From Flavobacteriaceae bacterium (GTDB taxonomy: Bacteria; Bacteroidota; Bacteroidia; Flavobacteriales; Flavobacteriaceae), in NCBI GenBank assembly GCA_002693605.1, contig NZQO01000149.1, positions 1 to 12,034 on the forward strand: a stretch of 12,034 bases of DNA. The letters run 5' to 3'. The translations under genes were made by a program, and so were the position numbers. How positions within the stretch are numbered: the first letter of the stretch is position 1; the number at the start of each line of letters is the position of its first letter. This document shows positions 1 through 6,279 of this stretch, in pieces. The notes under the pieces are model-generated. The model saw only the letters and a program-made list of their open reading frames with translations. It was not told the origin of the DNA and searched no databases.

Positions 1-107
1 AGCACCGCGTTCCAGACAAACCGCACGCACCCAAACGTCCGCGCCAGCAAGGCTGCTTGCTCAGGCGTGGGATAGAAGCGGTATTGGTAGGCGCGTTCGG
101 CTTTCAT
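1..107 (-). CDS. tnpB: TnpB / IS605 OrfB family protein, N-terminal part (runs off the left edge)
   Basis: The minus strand from the ATG at 107-105 stays open to base 1 and gives 35 complete codons. The peptide begins MKAERAYQYRFYPTPEQAAL and continues with LLARTFGCVRFVWNAVL. This matches the N-terminal helix-turn-helix region of IS200/IS605-family OrfB/TnpB proteins: an initial basic 'YRFYPTPEQ' stretch followed by 'FGCxRFVWN'. TnpB is the RNA-guided DNA nuclease carried by these transposons and the ancestor of Cas12. The catalytic RuvC part lies outside the window, so I cannot tell whether the gene is intact. The family call is seen in the sequence. The assignment to a tnpB-only (IS1341-type) element rather than one that also has tnpA is unknown. 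Confidence 0.85.
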   Translation of the reverse strand, partial: MKAERAYQYRFYPTPEQAALLARTFGCVRFVWNAV

Positions 108-150
108 GCTTTACACTTTAGACGAAATATTGTAAGGATGCAAAACACAA

Positions 151-168
151 GGCGTCCTGGCGGACGCC
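151..168. repeat. Perfect 7-bp hairpin upstream of tnpB
   Basis: GGCGTCC (151-157) and GGACGCC (162-168) are perfect inverted repeats around a 4-base TGGC loop, about 45 bases upstream of the tnpB start codon. IS200/IS605-family ends carry imperfect subterminal palindromes that are recognised as single-stranded DNA hairpins. This could be part of the left end, but that is an inference from position only. Confidence 0.4.
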
Positions 169-179
169 GCGCTATCCAT

Positions 180-200
180 CCTCGCACTAAAAGTACGAGG
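180..200 (-). repeat. 9-bp stem-loop, possible left-end hairpin of the tnpB element
   Basis: CCTCGCACT (180-188) pairs with AGTACGAGG (192-200) around AAA. Read on the minus strand the single mismatch becomes a G-T wobble, so the stem is continuous over 9 pairs. It lies about 75-95 bases upstream of tnpB. A T-run (201-204) follows on the plus strand, so a plus-strand terminator is the alternative reading. On the minus strand the sequence entering the hairpin is GTTAGCGCGGAAAA, which could contain an IS605-type TTAN cleavage tetranucleotide. The exact element boundary cannot be fixed from one end. Confidence 0.4.
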
Positions 201-210
201 TTTTCCGCGC

Positions 211-359
211 TAACTGATAAGGGCTATGGCGTATGCGGGGATTATCACCTTGCCAACGTTGAGCATGGCCACTTCTACTACAACAGCGCCACCGAGCGCC
301 TAGCGCTGGGCACCGATGCGCCGCTGTATCAAGATAACTGCGATAGGGTTTCTGACTAA
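211..359 (+). pseudogene. Coding-like C-terminal fragment, unrecognised
   Basis: On the plus strand a reading frame ends at TAA 357-359 with a stretch that looks like real coding sequence. It runs KGYGVCGDYHLANVEHGHF then YYNSATERLALGTDAPLYQD, with mostly G or C at third codon positions. The 5' part of the same frame (57-about 200) lies over the tnpB start and the hairpins and is not plausible protein. One explanation is that the tail of a gene was interrupted at the transposon left end near 200-213. I do not recognise the family. The opposite strand is also partly open here, so the strand is uncertain. Confidence 0.2.
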
Positions 360-468
360 TATCCATGACCTTATGACGATTGATTGGCCAACTACGTCCA
401 CACGCCTTAAGCAAATGCCTCTCCCACGGTATCCAGCAAACATATGAGTGCTCTAAATTACCATTCGT

Positions 469-654
469 TCAGCATTGCGGGAGGCATAGCGCTATCAGCG
501 CGTCTATCTTCACATTGAGATCCACCTGCCCAGGCTCAGCCTCGTTTTTACCCAGCACACGCCTCTGCATCAGCCACAAGGCATGTAAGTTAGGCCGCAG
601 CGCGGATTCGTCCCACTCAAAATGCGGCCAATGTGGCTGCTCCCAGACATACAT
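469..654 (-). pseudogene. Truncated 5' end of a Fic-family gene (DUF4172 N-terminal region)
   Basis: A 61-codon frame starts MYVWEQPHWPHFEWDESALRP and continues through LMQRRVLGKNEAE to VKIDALIALCLPQC and a stop. The opening 'YxWEQPxWPxFxWD' followed by 'QxxLLGxxEA' is characteristic of the DUF4172 domain at the N-terminus of Fic (AMP-transferase/filamentation) proteins of about 350-390 residues. The catalytic HPFxxGNGR Fic motif should come some 150-200 residues later. It is absent, because the frame stops and 360-468 shows no continuation. The gene is therefore a 5' remnant, and its last 20 codons already look degenerate. It retains an ATG with a purine-rich leader and an upstream palindrome at 687-717. 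A short product could still be made but would not have Fic activity. Confidence 0.7.
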
Positions 655-686
655 GACCCGATTGCCCCGTCTATTCAGATCATATT

Positions 687-717
687 ATGAGCCGGTTATG
701 GTAGCTATTCGGCTCAT
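687..717. repeat. 8-bp perfect inverted repeat upstream of the fic remnant
   Basis: ATGAGCCG (687-694) and CGGCTCAT (710-717) are exact inverted repeats with a 15-base spacer, starting 32 bases upstream of the fic remnant's ATG. A dyad of this kind in a promoter region could be an operator for a repressor, or an RNA hairpin. On the minus strand an AT-rich CATAATATG stretch (681-689), which could serve as a -10 element, overlaps the left arm. The regulatory role is inference. Confidence 0.35.
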
Positions 718-800
718 GGGCTAGCTAATGAGTTGTTTGGGGTGGGGCAAAGAATACAGATGAGCACAAATTCCACTTCTGCAAGTTGAAAACGTTTTGG

Positions 801-1688
801 CTAAACAACTGATAACCTTATGTCTTGGATGGCTTTCAGAGTTTTGCCATTAGCATCCTTCCAAGCCAAACGCCCGTTGGCGCTACCGCCAACCAAGACG
901 CCTGCGGCTGTTGAAGGAGAGGAAAATCGAAAATCCTGGGTGAATATCAACTTTCCATTTTGCGGTGCTAGTACGCCACGCTCTTGCAGGAGTTGGCGCT
1001 GCTCGCGCATGTAGTCATGGATGGAAAGAGTCTCCTCAGCACGTGCCAATGAGCCTTTGAGCACCACAAAGCCATCGGCGACTTCTCTACCCGTGCCTTC
1101 AGCACCACGTTCGCTGAGATAAAGCGTCAGCGGTGGCTCGACTTGCTCTGAAGATGACGCGGCGGCTTGGCTGCTAGCGGCTTCAAACGCATCAATGCCC
1201 AATAGCGGAAAAATCACCAACATTTCGGCTAAAAACCACTCGGCATCGGCTCGGTCGGCTTCATTAAGTGGTGGCGCGGAGGGGTACGCCGTATTATCCA
1301 CCGCCCACTGATTCGCGGCTTTAGCCAGAGCCAGCAACCGCGCCTCTAGGTAGCGCACGTTGGCCTTATTCAAACCTTCGTTGGTACTGGTAAAGGCGAT
1401 GGCCCGAGTCCAAAACTCCTTACCCGACACATGCTGCTTGATACGCTCGGCGAGTGCATCGGCTTCGCCTACATACAACTTGGCCGCCCCCTCTTCCGTT
1501 TGACCCATGAGCACATAGACGCCCGGCTGGACCATTTCGCTTCTGGCCAGTGCACGCTCAAGCTGTGAGCGGTTCGCCACCACCGCCCTGCCCGTCCAGT
1601 TAGACTTCTCGACGATGCGCAGGCCCTCGGGCGTGCCGTCAGCAAGGAAGATGCGGATGGAAGTTGGGCGACTTTTTTCATTCATCAT
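801..1688 (-). CDS. GIY-YIG nuclease family protein with C-terminal DUF4357
   Basis: The product has 295 residues. Residues about 54-120 carry a GIY-YIG-type core: GVY at 56-58 in place of GIY, LYVG at 71-74 in place of YIG, an Arg at 82 in the following helix (LAERIKQH), and a Glu at 116 (YLEARL) in the usual place of the metal-binding glutamate. Residues about 250-290 (FRFSSPSTAAGVLVGGSANG, then the W-x5-GKTLK region) match DUF4357, a small C-terminal domain often fused to GIY-YIG proteins near type I restriction loci. The role is presumably DNA cleavage or DNA handling in defence, but the specific function of this family is not established. It follows hsdM after 74 bases, unlike the overlapping genes upstream, so it may be a separate unit. 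The start could be either of two adjacent ATGs. No clear terminator follows. Confidence 0.8.
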   Translation of the reverse strand: MMNEKSRPTSIRIFLADGTPEGLRIVEKSNWTGRAVVANRSQLERALARSEMVQPGVYVLMGQTEEGAAKLYVGEADALAERIKQHVSGKEFWTRAIAFTSTNEGLNKANVRYLEARLLALAKAANQWAVDNTAYPSAPPLNEADRADAEWFLAEMLVIFPLLGIDAFEAASSQAAASSSEQVEPPLTLYLSERGAEGTGREVADGFVVLKGSLARAEETLSIHDYMREQRQLLQERGVLAPQNGKLIFTQDFRFSSPSTAAGVLVGGSANGRLAWKDANGKTLKAIQDIRLSVV

Positions 1689-1717
1689 ATTTATCTTAGC
1701 AAAAGCTCTAAATCTTT

Positions 1718-1744
1718 AATTTAGCATTACTTACTTTGCTTCAA
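1718..1744 (-). promoter_or_regulatory. Possible promoter of the GIY-YIG gene
   Basis: In the only sizeable AT-rich gap of the main gene block, the minus strand shows TTGAAG (1739-1744) and an extended -10-like TGCTAAATT (1718-1726) with a 15-base spacer, 30 bases before the ATG. The spacing is shorter than ideal and both boxes are imperfect. The extended TG is the main argument for it. Confidence 0.25.
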
Positions 1745-1762
1745 AACGATGCGACTTGAAAG

Positions 1763-3379
1763 TTACGACAATTCCTTAAGCCCTATATCCTTCAAGTAAC
1801 GGTTATGCTTATCACGCACATCTTTAATTCTGCTCTCAATCTGATCTAACTGTAAGCTAACCAACCCAAGGTCGACTTCTGCTTCAGGTTTCATAGTACT
1901 TACATAACGAGAGATATTTAGGTTGTAATCATTCTTCTCGATCTCCGCCATCTCTACCCGGCGGGCATAACGCTCAATATTACTAGGCCGCTTCTGGTAG
2001 GTATCGACAATCTTGTCGATATGCTCTGGTAGAAGCTGGTTTTGGCGCTTGCCCTTCTCGTAATTCTCACTAGCACTAGCGTTGATAAAAAGCACATCAT
2101 CAGGTTTCTTGCACTTTTTGAGAACCAGAACACATACCGGTATGCCAGTGGAGAAGAACAGGTTGCTCGGCAGGCCAATGACCGTGTCGATATGCCCGTC
2201 CTTGAGCAGCTTAGTACGGATACGGCTCTCCACACCGCCCCGGAAAAGCACGCCGTGGGGTAGAATGATGGCCATGGTGCCTTCATCGCTCAGGAAGTGG
2301 AATCCGTGCAGCAGAAAGGCGAAATCCGCAGCTGACTTGGGTGCTAGGCCATAGTTCTTGAAACGAAAGTCCTCGCCCAGCGCTTCGTTGGGCTGCCAGC
2401 GATAACTAAAGGGTGGATTGGCCACCACGGCGTCGCACTGGAGTTTTTTGGCCGGGTTCATCTCGTTGAGCAGCTCCCAGTCATTGGTCAGGGAATCGCC
2501 GTGGTGAATCTCGAACTCACTGTCCTTGACCCCGTGCAGCAGCATGTTCATGCGCGCTAGGTTGTAGGTAGTGATGTTCTTTTCCTGACCGTAGATCTTA
2601 CCAATGCCGTGCGGCCCCATCTGATTGCGCACATTTAGCAGCAGTGAGCCGGAACCGCAGGCGAAGTCCAGCACATTATTGAGCTTTTTCTTCTTGCCGG
2701 TGGCGGGCTCCTGACTGTCCAGCGTGACGATGCGCGAAAGGATGGTGGAGACGGTTTGTGGAGTGTAGAACTCCCCGGCCTTCTTGCCAGAGCCGGCAGC
2801 AAACTGGCCAATCAGGTACTCGTAGGCATCGCCCAGAATGTCACTGTCGGTGGAGAACTGCGCGATCCCTTCGGCGATCTTGGTGATTATGGTACAGAGC
2901 TTTTCGTTACGCGCCTTGGGTGTCCGGCCCAGTTTTTCCGAGTTAAGGTTGACCTCGGAAAACAACCCCTGGAAGGTGCTAGCAAAGGACTGGTTCTCGA
3001 TGTAATTGAACCCACGCTCCAGGGTTTGCAGAAGCTCAGCGTTCTGGGTGCGGGCGCGCTCGTAGATGCTGCTCCACAGGTAATCCGGGTGAATCACATA
3101 GTGCACTTTGCGGCGCATCTGCTTTTCAAAGGCGGGCACATCCCCTGCATTGTCAGCGTACCATACCGCCAGCGGAGCCCTCCGGTCTTCCTTATCCACA
3201 TTGGGGTAGTCTGGCCCCAGCTCCTTCTTTGCCGCCGCCTCGAAGTTATCGGAGAGGTAGCGCAAAAATAGGAACGACAGCATATAGTCGCGGAAGTCGT
3301 CGGCATTCATCGCCCCCCGCAGGTCGTCGGCGATGGCCCAGAGGGTCTTGCCCAGTTGGCTGAGTTGCTCTTTGGTCAT
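1763..3379 (-). CDS. hsdM: Type I restriction-modification system DNA methyltransferase subunit HsdM (type IC-like)
   Basis: The 538-residue product is the N6-adenine methyltransferase subunit. Two copies join one HsdS to form the modification enzyme, and HsdR adds to make the restriction enzyme. The HsdM N-terminal helical domain spans residues 1-about 160. The conserved GEFYTP lies at 202-207, SAM-binding motif I (DFACGSGS) at 238-245, and the catalytic NPPF motif IV at 321-324, which specifies adenine methylation. The C-terminal helices (about 490-538) normally contact HsdS. Length and sequence resemble EcoR124I/EcoprrI-type HsdM. Its ATG overlaps the stop of the prrC-like gene by 4 bases (ATGA), so translation should be coupled. 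It is unusual that it lies far downstream of hsdR and hsdS. All key residues are present, so it should be active. Confidence 0.96.
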   Translation of the reverse strand: MTKEQLSQLGKTLWAIADDLRGAMNADDFRDYMLSFLFLRYLSDNFEAAAKKELGPDYPNVDKEDRRAPLAVWYADNAGDVPAFEKQMRRKVHYVIHPDYLWSSIYERARTQNAELLQTLERGFNYIENQSFASTFQGLFSEVNLNSEKLGRTPKARNEKLCTIITKIAEGIAQFSTDSDILGDAYEYLIGQFAAGSGKKAGEFYTPQTVSTILSRIVTLDSQEPATGKKKKLNNVLDFACGSGSLLLNVRNQMGPHGIGKIYGQEKNITTYNLARMNMLLHGVKDSEFEIHHGDSLTNDWELLNEMNPAKKLQCDAVVANPPFSYRWQPNEALGEDFRFKNYGLAPKSAADFAFLLHGFHFLSDEGTMAIILPHGVLFRGGVESRIRTKLLKDGHIDTVIGLPSNLFFSTGIPVCVLVLKKCKKPDDVLFINASASENYEKGKRQNQLLPEHIDKIVDTYQKRPSNIERYARRVEMAEIEKNDYNLNISRYVSTMKPEAEVDLGLVSLQLDQIESRIKDVRDKHNRYLKDIGLKELS

Positions 3380-4491
3380 GCGTTGGCGCTCTCTTGCGTC
3401 GGTTCCGGAAATAGTTCTGGGTTAAAACGGTAGTTGTTCATAAAGTCCCGCAGGATCTTACGAAAATACTCTTTGTTCTCCGGCAACATTTCCTGTGGCT
3501 CATACAGGGAGTAATTGCCGTGACTGAGGACATTCACAAGCCGGGCGTGGAGAATGGCGTCAGGGTCGTCGCGATCCTGCTTAATGCAAGCGGAGAAATT
3601 GCGAAACCCGTGAAAGGTGGCCGTCTTTTCCAGTATGTTGCGCAGGATATTAAAGTGGTAAGTATAGACCTCGCCCGACTCCGCCACCTCGTGCAGATGT
3701 TTCAGCAGGGCCACATGGTGGTAGCGCGGTGTCTCTCCCGTATCCACCAGCCGGAAATGATCGGACTCCTTGCTCAGGAAGCCTTTGACCGCATTGCTCA
3801 ACTCGTTGCACATCACATTGAAAAACAGATGATGGTGCGTGGAGATCACTGTTCTGATCTGCCCATCAGCAACTTTCAGCAGTTGCGCCAAGTGGCTGGC
3901 CACGGCGATGGCGTTGTTGTCATCTAACGATGAGATGGGGTCGTCGATATAAAGATACTTCACCCAGGCATAGGGTGAGCCCTCTTCTTGATCTACGGCC
4001 AACTGAGCCACAGCCAGAAAGAAGCACCATACAAAGATATTTTCCTCGCCGCGTGAGACCTTGATGGGAATGGGTGCACCTTCGGCATCATTGTCCCGAA
4101 AAAAGGTGATTTCCCAAGTCTCGTAGTCGATCAGGAAATCGAAGTCCGCATAGCGGGCCAGCAGCGGGCCGATGCGGTTTTCCATCTCCAGCTCTTGCAA
4201 GCCGTCGAAGAAATGGGAATCACGGTTCAGGCGAAGCACCCGCTTGGCGTCATTCTCTAGATCGTTATCCCAGTAGAATAAATCTTCGGTGAAAGCATTG
4301 AAATAGAGAGTGTCTCGTGTTTCTTCTTCGCTTTCGACTTGTTTGCCTAGCTCCTTGAATGCCATGGACAGGCGCGTCTTGCCTGTGCCATTGAAGGCGA
4401 ACAGTAGGATGTACTTCTTCTGCTCTAGCCTTTCGCGCAGATGGGATGCAACACTGTTAGGGCTGTCGAAAGAGCAGGCAGTATTATTCAT
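3376..4491 (-). CDS. prrC: PrrC-like anticodon nuclease (ABC-type ATPase with C-terminal RNase region)
   Basis: The 371-residue product is close in length to E. coli PrrC (about 396). PrrC is held silent by a type IC restriction enzyme and cuts tRNA-Lys in the anticodon loop when a phage inhibits that enzyme. Visible here are a P-loop FNGTGKT (33-39), an ABC-signature-like VSRGEE (145-150), a Walker B/D-loop YLYIDDPISSLDDNN (179-193) and a switch histidine in STHH (217-220). These are hallmarks of the PrrC/AAA_13 ATPases. The C-terminal third has R284-x3-E288 (LRNILE) followed by H324 (LSHGN), an arrangement like the proposed PrrC triad Arg-x3-Glu...His. It sits directly before hsdM (4-base overlap), with a GGAGG ribosome-binding site about 10 bases before its ATG. 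Family and context agree. tRNA-Lys specificity is not shown, and a related but different RNase specificity is possible. Confidence 0.82.
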   Translation of the reverse strand: MNNTACSFDSPNSVASHLRERLEQKKYILLFAFNGTGKTRLSMAFKELGKQVESEEETRDTLYFNAFTEDLFYWDNDLENDAKRVLRLNRDSHFFDGLQELEMENRIGPLLARYADFDFLIDYETWEITFFRDNDAEGAPIPIKVSRGEENIFVWCFFLAVAQLAVDQEEGSPYAWVKYLYIDDPISSLDDNNAIAVASHLAQLLKVADGQIRTVISTHHHLFFNVMCNELSNAVKGFLSKESDHFRLVDTGETPRYHHVALLKHLHEVAESGEVYTYHFNILRNILEKTATFHGFRNFSACIKQDRDDPDAILHARLVNVLSHGNYSLYEPQEMLPENKEYFRKILRDFMNNYRFNPELFPEPTQESANA

Positions 4492-4630
4492 GTGTCCACC
4501 ACCTCCACGTCTGCATCGACTTCATTCCCCACAGCATAGCTTCAGGGCTCACCATGCGTTTTTCACGCTCACTTTCGATGGTGCAGTGGTCGAGCACAGG
4601 AATAAGGTTGATCGGAATTTTTAGGTTCAT
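4484..4630 (-). pseudogene. 48-codon ORF, possible remnant of an AlbA_2/Schlafen-type ATP-binding protein gene
   Basis: This frame fills the gap between the ATPase-HEPN gene and prrC. Its ATG overlaps the upstream stop by 4 bases (ATGA) and its stop lies 8 bases inside prrC. It begins MNLKIPINLIPVLDHCTIES followed by ER. That resembles the start of AlbA_2-domain proteins near type I loci, where 'PINL...TVESERxE(F/Y)K' leads into 'NPE..LHT.CAFAN'. Here the match ends after about 22 residues, and the rest (VSPEAMLWGMKSMQTWRWW...) is not like that family. In another frame the last 17 codons before prrC read SYAVGNEVDADVEVVDT and end in ATGA overlapping the prrC start, as a real upstream gene end would. 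I read the segment as 5' and 3' scraps of a deleted gene. A functional small ORF is the alternative. Confidence 0.4.
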
Positions 4631-6279
4631 TCTATATCTTCAGAGTCAGCCTCAGCACCTCTATCTACATAATCCAACCTAGTTGTTAAATATGAGACAA
4701 GACTAAGTATATTAAGACAATCCAGACGAGAGAAAGTGCCAGGAACAAGGATATCGAAAGGCTGATGATTCATCGGATTCCTGAATCCAGCCATGAGCCC
4801 TCTTGTCATATGGCCTTGGCCTTCTTGTATATTCCACCCACTATCTGTACTTATATCTGCAACCTGAATACAGGGAGCAGCAGGATTCTGTTTGCTACCT
4901 GCTGAAAAAATATTTGCTAAAGCAGTTCCATCTTCCTGTCTACCACTAAGCTCACGAATAACTTGAGCATAAATCTTTGTCCCTTGGTCTGCGGCCTCTG
5001 CAAACTGCTCATTCTCGTAATAGCTTTTAATTCTTTCTTTAACTTTCTCATGTAGGTGTCGCCAATGAAGCTCCGGGTATTCCGGGATTATTTCATGTAG
5101 CGCCATGACCACAGGATTGAAAGACTCATCAACCCCTTCATCCTTAGATAGGGTTCCAATAATTTTCTCAGCTGCGCCTTTGACCTCTTTGGGAAGAGTT
5201 GCCATCCATTTTTCTTTGTCTATCCCAGTTCTGTCTTCAAAGTCTTTGTCTTTCTTTTCCTTCCTCTTTCTGCTCCAATCGGATTTCACCTTGGCAATCA
5301 AATCCTGAAGCCATGCTCTAAACGCAAGCATTTCTTCATGCTCCCAGTTAAGAGATTGCCTATTAGTAGAAATAACATCTTCATCTAGAAGATCAATGAA
5401 ATCGGCCTTAATCCAACCCGTAAGGTACTGAAAAACGTGGCTAGACGTACTATCTGAAAAGAACTCAGGGGCGTTAACCAGCTTCCCCCTTGAGAAAATG
5501 GTTATCCCACGCAGACCCGAGTTTGGCTTTATCGGCTTTTCACTGGTAATAAACTGAAATTCAACATCTTCAGAATGCTCATAGCCACCAACTTCTAGGT
5601 CAGCTTTTTCCCAAGAAAACTGTTTATCTATCTGCCCATAACGGCGACTGCTATCAACATCGATGACTTCATTTTCTAGCCCTCCCGTTTTAACCAGTCG
5701 TATTTTGAAATTATCCTCTGTAATAAAAATTCTCGCCAAGCCATCAGCTATTGACTCTATATCAAATTTAGATTTTCTTTTTAGCTTTTTGAGCTGAATA
5801 ACCGTCCCATCACCTCTGTCGGCAATCTCATTCGCAACCTCGACCCTGGGGTTATATTGGCCTTCAGATGAATACAAAGTATCCCAGTCCAAAATAAAGC
5901 GATTTCTCTTACCGTCCTTAACAGTATCAATCGTGATTTCTCTAGCAATACCGAAGAGAGCGAGCTTCCCCAGCCCTTTTTTTCCTGTAGGAAGTCTGCC
6001 GTATTTAGGGGATGGTATATCACCATCCTTTTCCCTCCGATCCCGCCCAATGGAAAGAAACTTATTTTGAATATCCTCAAAGCTCATCCCGCAGCCGTTA
6101 TCCTTAACGGTAATTGAAACAGGAGTCCCAGCTTGCTCGTGAAATTTTACCTCAACTTGGCTTGCATCAGCGTCGTAAGAATTTGAAATAAGCTCCGCCA
6201 ATGCAGGAGGAAGGGTTGAATACATCTTGACACCAAGATGTTCAATAGTTTTTGGCTCAAACTTTAAGACCAACGTCAT
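4627..6279 (-). CDS. MORC/MutL-like GHKL ATPase fused to a C-terminal HEPN (Ymh/TIGR02391-type) domain
   Basis: The 550-residue product begins with a GHKL ATPase: N-box ELISNSYDADAS (29-40, with E29, N33 and D36), DNGCGM (60-65), a glycine-rich lid GKKGLGKLALFG (99-110) and GDGTVIQL (156-163). An S5-like second half runs to about 320. These features fit the prokaryotic 'paraMORC' ATPases known next to restriction-modification genes. A charged linker (about 333-360, SRKRKEKKDKD) leads to residues about 405-540, which look like the Ymh/TIGR02391 HEPN domain: a helical LHWRHLHEKVKERIKSYYEN region, then GLMAGFRNPMNH with R500-N-P-M-N-H505. That is the Rx4H RNase motif of HEPN proteins, apparently intact. 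Inference: ATP-driven sensing, with RNA cleavage as output. It overlaps the methyltransferase stop by 4 bases (ATGA), so the two form a unit. The region is AT-richer than hsdR. Confidence 0.85.
   Translation of the reverse strand: MTLVLKFEPKTIEHLGVKMYSTLPPALAELISNSYDADASQVEVKFHEQAGTPVSITVKDNGCGMSFEDIQNKFLSIGRDRREKDGDIPSPKYGRLPTGKKGLGKLALFGIAREITIDTVKDGKRNRFILDWDTLYSSEGQYNPRVEVANEIADRGDGTVIQLKKLKRKSKFDIESIADGLARIFITEDNFKIRLVKTGGLENEVIDVDSSRRYGQIDKQFSWEKADLEVGGYEHSEDVEFQFITSEKPIKPNSGLRGITIFSRGKLVNAPEFFSDSTSSHVFQYLTGWIKADFIDLLDEDVISTNRQSLNWEHEEMLAFRAWLQDLIAKVKSDWSRKRKEKKDKDFEDRTGIDKEKWMATLPKEVKGAAEKIIGTLSKDEGVDESFNPVVMALHEIIPEYPELHWRHLHEKVKERIKSYYENEQFAEAADQGTKIYAQVIRELSGRQEDGTALANIFSAGSKQNPAAPCIQVADISTDSGWNIQEGQGHMTRGLMAGFRNPMNHQPFDILVPGTFSRLDCLNILSLVSYLTTRLDYVDRGAEADSEDIE

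Larger units (their letters stand above)
108..800. other. Eroded island flank without an intact gene
   Basis: This stretch of about 690 bases lies between the tnpB start and the end of the GIY-YIG gene. It contains the presumed upstream end of the tnpB element (hairpins at 151-168 and 180-200), a coding-like fragment on the plus strand (about 211-359), a truncated fic 5' end on the minus strand (469-654), and a hairpin at 687-717. Nothing recognisable is seen at 360-468 or 718-800. The mixture of broken pieces is typical of repeated insertion and deletion at the end of a genomic island. Confidence 0.6.

Noticed and set aside
731..810. 8-bp inverted repeat AGTTGTTT (731-738) and AAACAACT (803-810) at the end of the GIY-YIG gene.
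   Set aside because: The spacer is 64 bases and there is no T-run or further pairing. It is too weak to call as a terminator or boundary.
2756..3271. A 171-codon plus-strand frame opposite hsdM, and a 135-codon frame opposite prrC (3520-3927).
   Set aside because: Both lie wholly within genes whose minus-strand products are clearly recognised. They have no ribosome-binding site and no family resemblance.
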